Shown piece after piece: positions 17,297 through 25,526 of a stretch of DNA of 64,000 nucleotides. Made by a program: the position numbers and the translations under genes. Under the pieces are notes generated by a model, which saw nothing but the letters and a program-made list of their open reading frames with translations, searched no databases and had not been told where the DNA came from. Each line of letters starts with the position of its first letter. Position 1 is the stretch's first letter. The DNA lies in NCBI RefSeq assembly GCF_007827955.1, contig NZ_VITR01000003.1, forward strand, positions 355,881 to 419,880, given 5' to 3'. This DNA comes from Nitrospirillum pindoramense. Its GTDB lineage: Bacteria > Pseudomonadota > Alphaproteobacteria > Azospirillales > Azospirillaceae.

Positions 17297-17310
17297 GTAA
17301 ACTTGTTTAC
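17297..17310. promoter_or_regulatory. dyad upstream of XRE regulator, candidate operator
   Basis: GTAAAC-TT-GTTTAC is a 6-2-6 dyad in the AT-rich promoter-like stretch, 252 bp before the regulator start. Its size and symmetry fit a dimeric XRE repressor. Autoregulation is an inference. Confidence 0.4.
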
Positions 17311-17561
17311 GATGTCCTTATACAGACCGCTTCGGAACGGTATCCCTCTGGTGCTCGCGCGTCGCCTCCCCAACGGCTGACAGCGGAGCCTCGGTGGCGC
17401 CGTCCCGGATAACGGCAAAGGAGACGATCCCGTGCAGGGGGTGCCGTGTATCGGCCCTTGATGACGGTGGTCAATGAGGACAAGTCCCCGGATTGGCGAT
17501 GGTTGCCATGACGCTGTCCGGGAAAACGCCTCGCCCCCCACGTGCGACAGGATTTTAGGAA

Positions 17562-18023
17562 ATGACGACAGACAAGCCGAACACCGGCCGTAGCAAGACC
17601 CGCAAGCGCACCATGCTGGCTGCCGAAGAAGAGACGGGCACGAGCGTGGACAGTTATGTCGGTGGCCGAGTGCGCCTTCGCCGGACCCTGATCGGCATGA
17701 GCCAGGAAAAGCTGGGCGAGGCCATTGGCCTGACCTTCCAGCAGGTGCAGAAGTATGAGCGCGGCGCCAACCGCATCTCCGCTTCCATGCTGCACAAGAT
17801 CGCCCAGGTCCTGGACGTTCCCATCAGCTTCTTCTTCGACGGCCTGGGCCCGCAGGGCGAGATCCCGGCACCGGCCATCGAGGCGGCGGTGGAGGGCGGC
17901 CGGCCGCCCAGCGAGCGGCGTGAAACCCTGGAGCTGGTGCGGGCCTATTCCCGCATCACCGAAAGCTCGGTGCGTGACAGCATCATGGCCTTGGCCAAGT
18001 CCCTGGCCAACCATAACGGCTGA
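17562..18023 (+). CDS. XRE-family regulator, PraR-like
   Basis: This 153-residue protein has a helix-turn-helix at about 31-88. It contains GGRVRLRRTLIGMSQEKLGE, then LTFQQVQKYERGANRISASM and LDVPISFFFDGL. This matches the PraR/PhrR-type regulators of Alphaproteobacteria, which control biofilm, quorum sensing or acid response genes. The C-terminal helix ELVRAYSRITESSVRDSIMA is also typical. An acidic linker joins the two parts. The gene stands alone, with a long AT-rich upstream region and its own terminator. Its targets are unknown. Confidence 0.85.
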   Translation: MTTDKPNTGRSKTRKRTMLAAEEETGTSVDSYVGGRVRLRRTLIGMSQEKLGEAIGLTFQQVQKYERGANRISASMLHKIAQVLDVPISFFFDGLGPQGEIPAPAIEAAVEGGRPPSERRETLELVRAYSRITESSVRDSIMALAKSLANHNG

Positions 18024-18589
18024 CGCCCCCAAGGCCGTTAAGCCTATCCGTTTTGCGCTGCGGCATGGATGGGAACCATCCATATCGTGGTTTGATTAAA
18101 AGCCGGGCGTCGACGATCATTGTCGCCGTCCGGCTTTTTGTTTGGAGTCGCCCACCATTTGGGTGCCTTTGCCCCGTAAGGGCGATCCGGGCACAAGGTC
18201 AGCCGGCTTTGCCCGTCCTGCAACGGATGCGTGGCGGACATGCGGGCATTAATCATCAATACTGCCTGTGCCTGTCGTTACAGGCGGTCCTTGTAAAACT
18301 TTCCTTAACCGCTAGGCCTGATAGTGATGACCATGGGGCACGACGATGCCGAACAGGGTCGCCACCAACCGCCTTTCAGCCAATACTCGTTCCGCCTGCG
18401 GTTTCATTAACGTTTTCATGTACCCGTTAATACGATGGGCTTGGAGATGACCGCACAGGGACGCCTTGGCACGCGAAGGCTCGGGGCATGCACGCTGGTT
18501 AAATCAAGGCTGCATCAAACGAGGGCGTGGAACCGACTTTCTGGTTGCGGCACCGCAGCAAAAAACTGGTATCGTTGCCTTGAGCCGGG
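18024..18589. other. 566-bp intergenic region
   Basis: It starts with the terminator at 18098-18139. An inverted repeat, ATTAACG-N12-CGTTAAT, lies at 18406-18431. Several short TTAA-containing stretches (18303-18310, 18407-18430) give a promoter-like AT-rich character upstream of the ProQ gene. No gene is apparent. Confidence 0.4.
18098..18139 (+). terminator. rho-independent terminator of XRE regulator
   Basis: AAAAGCCGG (18098-18106) pairs with CCGGCTTTT (18130-18138) and is followed by T. The loop itself can form a smaller hairpin. Confidence 0.85.
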
Positions 18590-19429
18590 ATGGATGCCAT
18601 GACAACTTTATCTCTCAAGAAGCCGCTGGGCTTTGAAACTAAACTGACTCTCGACGCGGCACAGCGCGGCACCGTTGGTGACCGCGGCGCAACAAAGCGT
18701 GTCGTCGTCCTGGAACGGACCCCGACGCCGGTGCGCAGCCGCCAAGGCGGCGGCGCCGATCGTGACACCGGTCGCTTTGATCGGGGGGACCGCCAAGCGG
18801 AACCCGATTTTGGTGAGCGCCGGCAGTCCCGTGGTGACGGTCCCTACCGCCCCGCCCATTACGATTATGAACGGCCGGACTCCGACTTCCGCCCCAATTA
18901 CCGGGCGCTGGAAAGCCGGCACCAGGATAACCGGGACAGCCGCCCCCACGGGGGTGAGCAGCGCGGCCGTCCTGGCGGACGCCCCGTCCATGGTGGCGGG
19001 CGTGGCCGTGAGGACGACGCCAGCGATCGGCCCCACGTGTTGTGGCCGCCCCGCGTGGTGGTGAACGATTTCGATGGCGCCGCCATCACCCTGCCCCGCG
19101 TTGCCGGCACGCCGCTGGAACTGCCGGAGGACATGGCCCGGGTGCATGCCCAGCTGAGCCGCCGCTTCCCCGAGGCTTTCCCCGAGGACCCGGTGCCGCT
19201 GAGCCTGACCGTGGAAAAGGAAATGGCCCGCGCGTTGGGCGATGCCGACCTGGTGGCCACCGCCGAGTCCTTCCTGTTCGTCTACCGCGCCCACCCGGCC
19301 TACCTCGCGTCCGTGGTGCGCAACACCCGGCGGGTGACCCTGGACGGCGCCCGTGCGGAGCGTATCGAGCCGGAGGAGCGTGAGCAGGCGCTGTGGACCC
19401 TGCGCGCCCTGGACACCACGTTCCAGTAA
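18590..19429 (+). CDS. ProQ/FinO-domain RNA chaperone with disordered N-terminus
   Basis: This 279-residue protein has an N-terminal half (about residues 40-150) rich in Arg, Gly, Asp and Pro with RG-type repeats, probably disordered and able to bind RNA. The C-terminal part (about 175-277) fits the ProQ/FinO fold: ARVHAQLSRRFPEAFPED, PLSLTVEKEMARALG, HPAYLASVVRNTRRVTLDG and EPEEREQAL. Such proteins bind structured small RNAs and mRNA 3' ends. An in-frame ATG at 18599 is an equally good start. It is monocistronic with its own terminator. In E. coli ProQ the RNA-binding domain is N-terminal; here the order is reversed. Confidence 0.75.
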   Translation: MDAMTTLSLKKPLGFETKLTLDAAQRGTVGDRGATKRVVVLERTPTPVRSRQGGGADRDTGRFDRGDRQAEPDFGERRQSRGDGPYRPAHYDYERPDSDFRPNYRALESRHQDNRDSRPHGGEQRGRPGGRPVHGGGRGREDDASDRPHVLWPPRVVVNDFDGAAITLPRVAGTPLELPEDMARVHAQLSRRFPEAFPEDPVPLSLTVEKEMARALGDADLVATAESFLFVYRAHPAYLASVVRNTRRVTLDGARAERIEPEEREQALWTLRALDTTFQ

Positions 19430-19456
19430 GCGTCTTAACAGCATCCCGGCTCATCC

Positions 19457-19494
19457 AAAACGGCCGCCCCAAACTCTGGGGGCGGTCGTTTTTA
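19457..19494 (+). terminator. terminator after ProQ gene, also on the minus side
   Basis: AAAACGGCCGCCCC pairs with GGGGCGGTCGTTTT with one wobble, followed by TATTTAT. It lies between convergent genes. Confidence 0.85.
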
Positions 19495-19517
19495 TTTATG
19501 CGATCGGAGGGCTGGGC

Positions 19518-22307
19518 CTAAGGGGCCGGCGGTGGCGTATCCTCCGCGTCGGACAGGAAGCGTTCGCGCAGAAGTTCCCAATCCTGGCGGCCGAACTCCA
19601 CCGCCGATTGGGCGACGGCCACCGCGCGGTCCAGGTCGGCCGCGACACACGCCTCATGCAGGGCCATGGCCAGATCCTGCAATCGGATCAGCCCGCAGGT
19701 GCCCGCGGTGGCCATCAGATCGTGCGATTCGGCCCTCAAGGCCTTCAGATCCCGGTTCCGCGCCGCCTCGGCCAAGGTTTCCACCCGTTGTTTGCCCAAG
19801 GCGAGGAAGCCGCTGACGATGCGGATGAAATCCGGCCGGGCCGCCATCGTGGCCAGTTCCCCCAGCCTGTCCTCCGCCAGGATGCCGAACAGGGGCGGCA
19901 CACTGGCAACCGGCTCCACCGGGGCCTCCTGCTGGGCGGGCTGGCCGCAGGCCCAATGCACCACCTTGCCGATGAAATGGCCCCGGTCGAAAGGCTTGGC
20001 GACATAGTCGTCCATCCCGGCGGCCAGGTATTCCTCGCGCATGCCGGCCATGGCGTTCGCGGTGATGGCGATGATGGGCATGCGGGCGCCCATGGCGCGC
20101 ATGCGACGCGTGGCCTCGATGCCGTCCATGCGCGGCATCTGGATGTCCATCAACACCAGGTCGAAGCGGCGGCAGCGCACCGCCTCCAGCGCGTCGACAC
20201 CGTCCTGGACAAGCACCGCCTCGAACCCCTCCTTGGCCAGCATCAGGCTGGCCACCTCCTGGTTCACCGGGTTGTCCTCCACCAGCAGGACGCACCGCCC
20301 CACGCCCCGCCCCTGCGCGGGCACGGGCGGCGCGCTGCTGCCGCCCCAGACGGCCGGCGACGGCCGACGGGTGGGGAGAGGCGCGGTAAAGCCCTCCTGA
20401 AAGGGTTGCTCGGCCGGTTCCAGGGGGACCGAGAACCAAAAGGTGCTGCCCACGCCCGGTTCGCTGGACACGCCGATGGTGCCGCCCATGAGCTGTACCA
20501 ATTGCCGGCAAATGGCGAGGCCCAGGCCCGTGCCGCCGAAGCGCCGGGTGATGGAGGTGTCGGCCTGGCTGAAGCTTTCAAACAGGCGGGAGGCCTGCTC
20601 GGCGTTGATGCCTATGCCCGTGTCCTTGACCTCGCCGCGCAGGATCAAGGTTGGTCTGCCCCCGCCGGGGCGGGGCACGGGTGTCAGCACCAGGCTGGCG
20701 GCCACCTGGCCGCTCAAGGTGAACTTGATGGCGTTGCCGATGAGGTTGACCAGAATCTGACGCAGGCGCGTGGGATCGCCCCGCACCAGCACCTGCCGGT
20801 CACCCTCGTCGCGGTTGCCGTTGGCGATGCCGGGATGGGGGTCAGCCGCCTCCCCGCCCTCCACCAGCCCGGTCTTGAAGGCCAGGCCCTTTTCCCGCGC
20901 CCGGGGGGCCAGGATGGTGGCGACACCGTCCAGCAGGCCGCCCAGAGAGAAGTCGACGATCTCCAGTTCGACCTTTCCCGCCTCCAGCTTCGAGATGTCC
21001 AGAATGTCGTCGATGACGCCCAGCAGCGCCTCAGCGCTTTCGCGGATGGCCTGGGCGAAACCCCGCTGCTCCTCGTTCAGGGGGGTATCCAGCAGCAATT
21101 GCACCATGCCCATGACGCCGTTCATGGGGGTTCGGATCTCATGGCTCATGTTGGCCAGGAATTCCGATTTGCTCTGGCTGGCGGCCTGGGCCTGTACGCG
21201 GGCGCGGTCCAGGTCGCGGGCCAGCACCGCCAGGTCATGGGCTTGCCGTTCCAGCCGCTCCTGCTTCTCGGTCAGCATGGCGTTGGTGGCCTTCAGGTCC
21301 CGCGTGCGGCGGGCCACGTCACCCTCCAGCCCCTCCAGCAGGCTGACATTGTCGAAGCCCGCGGGGATCTTGGTGGCGAACAGCTCCAGCAGGTGCCGAT
21401 CCATGGCCGAAGGCGGTTCCTGCGCCTTGATCAGGACCACCGTCCGGCCGACTTCACGGCTGGGGATATGCAAGACGCTGATATCATCGACGAACAGCGA
21501 CTGCTGGGTGTTGAGCGCCCGCTCGATCAGGCCCGCGCCGGGAATGGCCCCGCTGGCAATGACCCCGCCGGGACTGGCCGCGCCGGGCATGCCCGCGGCG
21601 GCATGGCCGCCCAGGTGGGCATAGATGCCGCTGGCCGCCAGCACGCTGAGGGCCTGCCCCTCGGGCGCGTGGACGCAGATCACGCCCTGGGGCCCGCAGC
21701 TGAGGAAGCTGCCCACCTGGGTCAGGACGCCGGTGGCGAAGTCGCGCATGGAGCGGATTTGGAACAGCGTCGCAGCGCTGTCGATGATGCGTTCCAGCCC
21801 GCGCTTGTTCTCCTCCAGCGCCACGATGTGCCCGTAGGAGCGCAACGCCGTGATGATGGTGGTGGTGAGGCGCGCGGCGCTCAGGTCCGCCTTGGGGCGA
21901 TAGTCGTCGATGTCATAGTCGACGATGACCTGCTCCTCCGGTGCGACGCCCGGCTGGCCGGTGCGCAGAATGATGCGTGTGGCCTCGTTGCCCAATTCGC
22001 GGCGAATACGACGGGCCAGCACCAGACCGGCATCGTCGGTTTCCATCACGACATCCAGCAGGACGACGGCGATGTCCGTCCCCTCGGCCAGGATCTTGAA
22101 CCCATCCGCCGCCGAATGGGCCGACACGATTTCCACCCTGCGGTCGCGGAAGCGCAACCTGTTCAGGACCATGCGGGTCAGGGCGTGAACCTCGGCATCG
22201 TCATCGACAACCAGGATTTTCCAGGGCGGGAGGTTGGTGGGCTTTTGGAGCGCGGTCGCCCCCTCCCCCTCATCCCGCCAGATGGCCTCCTCGTCCATTC
22301 CCTGCAT
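19518..22307 (-). CDS. hybrid sensor kinase: REC-DUF3369-HisKA-HATPase-REC-Hpt
   Basis: This 929-residue protein carries a full phosphorelay in one chain. An N-terminal receiver has phospho-Asp at about 85 (VVLLDVVME), followed by a DUF3369 sensory region (about 150-330) and a coiled coil. HisKA has His389 in [12 protein letters not shown], and the ATPase has DTGIGI and GTGLGLAI. The second receiver has Asp721 in [13 protein letters not shown], and the C-terminal Hpt has His862 in [13 protein letters not shown]. There is no membrane segment, so input probably arrives by phosphorylation of the first receiver. No cognate output regulator is adjacent. It is transcribed alone, convergent with proQ. 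Confidence 0.92.
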   Translation of the reverse strand: MQGMDEEAIWRDEGEGATALQKPTNLPPWKILVVDDDAEVHALTRMVLNRLRFRDRRVEIVSAHSAADGFKILAEGTDIAVVLLDVVMETDDAGLVLARRIRRELGNEATRIILRTGQPGVAPEEQVIVDYDIDDYRPKADLSAARLTTTIITALRSYGHIVALEENKRGLERIIDSAATLFQIRSMRDFATGVLTQVGSFLSCGPQGVICVHAPEGQALSVLAASGIYAHLGGHAAAGMPGAASPGGVIASGAIPGAGLIERALNTQQSLFVDDISVLHIPSREVGRTVVLIKAQEPPSAMDRHLLELFATKIPAGFDNVSLLEGLEGDVARRTRDLKATNAMLTEKQERLERQAHDLAVLARDLDRARVQAQAASQSKSEFLANMSHEIRTPMNGVMGMVQLLLDTPLNEEQRGFAQAIRESAEALLGVIDDILDISKLEAGKVELEIVDFSLGGLLDGVATILAPRAREKGLAFKTGLVEGGEAADPHPGIANGNRDEGDRQVLVRGDPTRLRQILVNLIGNAIKFTLSGQVAASLVLTPVPRPGGGRPTLILRGEVKDTGIGINAEQASRLFESFSQADTSITRRFGGTGLGLAICRQLVQLMGGTIGVSSEPGVGSTFWFSVPLEPAEQPFQEGFTAPLPTRRPSPAVWGGSSAPPVPAQGRGVGRCVLLVEDNPVNQEVASLMLAKEGFEAVLVQDGVDALEAVRCRRFDLVLMDIQMPRMDGIEATRRMRAMGARMPIIAITANAMAGMREEYLAAGMDDYVAKPFDRGHFIGKVVHWACGQPAQQEAPVEPVASVPPLFGILAEDRLGELATMAARPDFIRIVSGFLALGKQRVETLAEAARNRDLKALRAESHDLMATAGTCGLIRLQDLAMALHEACVAADLDRAVAVAQSAVEFGRQDWELLRERFLSDAEDTPPPAP

Positions 22308-22534
22308 CGACCACGGTCCCCCTGGGGAGTAGGCCCATCTGCCGGCGGCTCCCCTATCCGCCGCCCCTGTATCGGTGGGGCGGGCTGTTGTTTCAGACTA
22401 TCCCAGATACCCGGGTAGTGACACGCTTCTTAAGGTTTCATCAGCGTCGGGCGACAGTTTCCCCAAGTTGGGCCGTATATCTGCTTAGCCGGTTCTAGAA
22501 CGGCGAAGATGAACCTGACGAGGCTTGTAGATCC

Positions 22535-23224
22535 ATGTCCCGCTTCCGTACCCAACTCCTTTCGACCTTGGCGGTCGGCGTCTTTGCCGTCGGTGTGGCG
22601 GCTGGCGCTTTCGCCCAGGATTCTTCCCATTCGGCCCCGCCGCCCATGGCGCGTGAGCACCATCGCGGTGGCCCGTGGGAACATGTGGATGGCCGCCTGG
22701 CCTTCTTGAAGGCCGAACTGAAAATCACTGCCGCCCAGGAAGGGCAGTGGAAGAAGTTCGAGACCCTGGTCCGTGCCGATGCCGAGGAAATGAAGCAGAA
22801 GGCCGAGAAATTTGAGGCCGAGCACAAGGCGCGCTGGGAAAAGGTCGAGGCCGCCCGCAAGGCCGGCCAGCCGGTCGAGCCGCCCGCCCCGCCCTCGCTG
22901 ACCGAGCGGCTGGACCGTGCCGACAAGATGGCGGCCGAACATGCCAAGCACATCAGCGAGCTTAAGGCCGTGCTGACTCCGCTGTACGCCAGCTTCACGC
23001 CGGAACAGAAGGAAAAGGCCGACACCATGCTGGCCCATGTGATCGGCCCGCACGGCCATCACCCCGGTGGCGGCCATCACGGCTTCGGCGGTGGCCGTTT
23101 CGGCGGCCCCGGACCCGGCTTTGGCGGTGACCAAGGCATGCATGGCGGCCCCGGCCGCCCCGGCCCGGATGGCGATGACGACGGCGACATGCCGCCTCCG
23201 CCCGCCCCGCAGGACGCCGACTGA
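22535..23224 (+). CDS. Spy/CpxP-like periplasmic protein with LTXXQ motif and His/Gly-rich tail
   Basis: This 229-residue protein has a signal peptide of about 27 residues (LLSTLAVGVFAVGVAAGAFA). The helical core has two LTXXQ-like repeats: LKAELKITAAQEGQWKKFE and LKAVLTPLYASFTPEQKEKA. This is the Spy/CpxP arrangement of periplasmic chaperones that respond to envelope or metal stress. The C-terminal 60 residues are rich in Gly, His, Pro and Asp (HGHHPGGGHHGFGGG) and could bind metal. Lysine- and alanine-rich helices separate the two motifs. It is monocistronic with a terminator. Confidence 0.8.
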   Translation: MSRFRTQLLSTLAVGVFAVGVAAGAFAQDSSHSAPPPMAREHHRGGPWEHVDGRLAFLKAELKITAAQEGQWKKFETLVRADAEEMKQKAEKFEAEHKARWEKVEAARKAGQPVEPPAPPSLTERLDRADKMAAEHAKHISELKAVLTPLYASFTPEQKEKADTMLAHVIGPHGHHPGGGHHGFGGGRFGGPGPGFGGDQGMHGGPGRPGPDGDDDGDMPPPPAPQDAD

Positions 23225-23254
23225 TCCTTTCCGGGATTAGGAACGCCTGAAAAG

Positions 23255-23292
23255 ACGGCGGCGGATCGTTGGGGATCCGCCGCCGTTTCATT
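23255..23292. terminator. bidirectional terminator
   Basis: ACGGCGGCGGATC (23255-23267) pairs perfectly with GATCCGCCGCCGT (23274-23286) and is followed by TTCATTTTT. It lies between the convergent Spy-like and MFS genes. Confidence 0.85.
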
Positions 23293-24784
23293 TTTCACGC
23301 TCCGTGGGCGCCTTGCGCGGCGTGCTGGGACTTACCGCCCGCTCCGGCACCAGCGACACAAAGAAGGCGGTGGCGCCGGGCGCGGCCATCAGCAGGAACA
23401 GCCAATGGGCGGCCGCCTGGGCACCGGCCAAGCCGCCCGGATCGACCAGGCCGGCGCCGTTGGCGATGACGCCCGACAAAGCGGCCCCCAAAGCGCCCCC
23501 CAGCGATTGCACGGTGGCGATGGCGGCGGAGGCCTTGTCCTGCTCCGCATCCCCCGCCCACCTCAGCACGCCGGCCACCAGATGGGCCCAGCACAGCCCG
23601 ACGCCACCCCCCATGGCCAGAATGGCCAGGACCGCCGGCGCCATGGCCATCCATCCGCCCCAGGCCGTCTCGTCGCCGAGAAGCGGGGCCAGCGCCAGAG
23701 TGGCGCCCGCTTCCAACGTGCACCCGGCACTGATGGCCAGGACTGCCCCCCGCCCCCGGAGCGTGCCGGTGAAAAAGGCCGTCAGCGTCCAACCCAGGGC
23801 CACCAAGGCGACCAGATATCCCGAGGTCAGCGGCGCCACCCCGTGGAGGGTCTGCAGGAAATATGGGATGTAGACATCGCTGGAGACGGTGATGATCAGC
23901 CCGAACATCACCAGGTACAGCCGGGCGATGGGCTGCCCCAGCCGGGTCGCGCCATGCGGCAACAGGCGTGTGGCCGCGCGCCGCTCCAGGCCCAGCATGG
24001 CGGCGAACAGCGCCAGCGAGCCCGCCAGCATCCCCGTCTTGAGGTCAGCGCGCCCGTCCGTCCCGGCCGCGCTGACCAGCAGCACCGCGGCCAGCAACAG
24101 GCTGATCTGGGCCAAGGGCGGGCGGGCATCCTGCCGCTCATCCGCCACCCGGGGCAGCAACCGCCCCGCACTGGCCGCCATCAGCAGGGCCGGCGGCACC
24201 AGGATGGAAAACGCGTAGCGCCAGTTCGCCCCGCCGGCGAAAAGGCCCCCCGCCGTGGGGCCCAGGAAGGTGGCGACGCCCCAGATGGCGGCATAGAGGG
24301 TGGACGCCTTGCGCCACAGCGGCTCCGGATAGACATGGCGAATGAAGGCATAGGCCAGGCCGGACAACATGCCGGCGCCCAGGCCCTGCACCGCCCGCCC
24401 CAGCAACACCACGGGCATCGCCGGGGCCGCCGCGCAGACCAGGCTGCCGGCGCTGAACACCAAGGCCCCCACGGTGTAGACGCCGCGCAGGCCCAGGGTC
24501 CGGGGACGTAGGGCGACGAATTGCGCGCCCAGGACCGCCGCCGCGACATACAGGGTGGTGAGCCAGGCGAACAGGTCCAGTCCGCCGATGTCCCGGACGA
24601 TGGAAGGCGCCACCGTCGCGGTGACATAGGTTTCCACCGCGAACAGGGTGACACCACCACCCAGCATCAGGGTGGCCGGCAGCAAGCCGGGTGAGAAAAG
24701 CCGCCAGACGGAACCGGCGGTATCGCGGGACGATGCGGCCGGCGCGGGATCGGGGCGGGGGGGAGGCTCTGGGGCGGAAGACAT
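23288..24784 (-). CDS. MFS transporter (DHA2-like, about 14 segments)
   Basis: This protein of about 498 residues has many hydrophobic segments. It has the motif-C-like stretch LGRAVQGLGAGMLSGLAYAF and the first-segment VETYVTATVAPSIVRDIGGL typical of drug:H+ antiporters. The sequence from WGVATFLGPTAGGLFAGG supports a DHA2-type exporter. I chose the ATG at 24784, which has AAGGA upstream; the frame is open to 24844, but that start lacks a ribosome-binding site and overlaps a palindrome. It is divergent from a cysteine-containing regulator, which probably controls it. The exported compound is unknown. Confidence 0.85.
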   Translation of the reverse strand: MSSAPEPPPRPDPAPAASSRDTAGSVWRLFSPGLLPATLMLGGGVTLFAVETYVTATVAPSIVRDIGGLDLFAWLTTLYVAAAVLGAQFVALRPRTLGLRGVYTVGALVFSAGSLVCAAAPAMPVVLLGRAVQGLGAGMLSGLAYAFIRHVYPEPLWRKASTLYAAIWGVATFLGPTAGGLFAGGANWRYAFSILVPPALLMAASAGRLLPRVADERQDARPPLAQISLLLAAVLLVSAAGTDGRADLKTGMLAGSLALFAAMLGLERRAATRLLPHGATRLGQPIARLYLVMFGLIITVSSDVYIPYFLQTLHGVAPLTSGYLVALVALGWTLTAFFTGTLRGRGAVLAISAGCTLEAGATLALAPLLGDETAWGGWMAMAPAVLAILAMGGGVGLCWAHLVAGVLRWAGDAEQDKASAAIATVQSLGGALGAALSGVIANGAGLVDPGGLAGAQAAAHWLFLLMAAPGATAFFVSLVPERAVSPSTPRKAPTEREK

Positions 24785-24830
24785 GGCGGCGGCGTTCCTT
24801 GCGGGCTTGTCCTTGACCCGGTGGTGATTT

Positions 24831-24854
24831 TTTTCCAAGTTCATTATTGGAAAA
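24831..24854. promoter_or_regulatory. candidate operator: TTTTCCAA-N8-TTGGAAAA
   Basis: An 8-bp perfect inverted repeat with an 8-bp spacer lies upstream of the MFS gene and within 70 bp of the regulator gene. It shares the CCAAGTT/AACTTGG core with the palindrome at 24876-24889. Confidence 0.55.
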
Positions 24855-24875
24855 TACGCGCCGCGTCGATTAAAG

Positions 24876-24889
24876 CAAGTTTAAACTTG
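24876..24889. promoter_or_regulatory. candidate operator: 14-bp perfect palindrome
   Basis: CAAGTTTAAACTTG lies just before the regulator gene, 9 bases from its start codon, and could block its own transcription or translation. A related half-site occurs in the neighbouring dyad. Confidence 0.6.
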
Positions 24890-24897
24890 GAAATATC

Positions 24898-25521
24898 ATG
24901 CCCCACGCTCCCCTCAACCGTGTCCTGCTGATGTTGAAGACGGAAGGGCCGCAGCCCACGGCGACCCTGGCCACCGCGCTGGGGATCACGGGTGAAGCGG
25001 CGCGCCAGCAACTGGCGCGTTTGGCACAGGAGGGCGTGGTGGAAAGCGTCGGCGAGCCGGCGGTCGGCCGCGGTCGTCCCCGCCAGCGCTGGCACCTGAC
25101 GGCGGCCGGGCACGCCCATTTCCCCGATGGCCATGCGGCATTGGCCACAGCGCTGCTGTCCACGCTGGTGGCACAGCTGGGACCGGCCGCGCTGGATACC
25201 GTCATTGCCGCGCGTGAGGCGGAAACCCTGGACCGTTACAAGAACGAAATGATCGGCGCGCCGGACTTGGCCGACCGGATCCGGCGCCTGGCCACCATCC
25301 GCACGGCGGAAGGCTACATGGCCGATAACTGGCGGCAGCCGGATGGCAGCTGGATGCTGGTGGAAAACCACTGCCCCATCTGCGCCGCGGCCAGCGCCTG
25401 CGCCGGCTTCTGCCGCTCGGAACTGGAAACCTTTCGCGCCGTGCTGGGCGCCCGGGTGGAACGGGTGGACCACATTCCCCAGGGCGCCCGTCGTTGCGCC
25501 TACCGCATCACCGGCGACTGA
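24898..25521 (+). CDS. SufR/ArsR-like regulator with Cys cluster
   Basis: This 207-residue protein has a winged helix-turn-helix at about 5-70 (LLMLKTEGPQPTATLATALG, then EAARQQLARLAQEGVVE). The C-terminal domain has cysteines at about 159, 162, 168, 172 and 200. Such a pattern in SufR-like proteins can hold an iron-sulfur cluster. The probable role is a redox- or iron-sensing repressor of the divergent MFS exporter. Two palindromes lie between the genes. The cluster ligands and signal are inferred from the spacing only. Confidence 0.75.
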   Translation: MPHAPLNRVLLMLKTEGPQPTATLATALGITGEAARQQLARLAQEGVVESVGEPAVGRGRPRQRWHLTAAGHAHFPDGHAALATALLSTLVAQLGPAALDTVIAAREAETLDRYKNEMIGAPDLADRIRRLATIRTAEGYMADNWRQPDGSWMLVENHCPICAAASACAGFCRSELETFRAVLGARVERVDHIPQGARRCAYRITGD

Positions 25522-25526
25522 CGCCG

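Larger units (their letters stand above)
16938..17561. other. 624-bp intergenic region with terminator and dyads
   Basis: After the chemoreceptor terminator the region becomes AT-rich towards the XRE regulator. It contains several short dyads: TATCCC/GGGATA at 17243-17272, CTAC-TTT-GTAG near 17249-17259, and GTAAAC-TT-GTTTAC at 17297-17310. I see no gene in it. Confidence 0.5.

Noticed and set aside
19353-22418. A 1021-codon open frame on the plus strand
   Set aside because: It is antisense to the hybrid kinase, whose domains and motifs are complete on the minus strand. Its composition (Gly, His, Arg, Gln) is typical of shadow frames.
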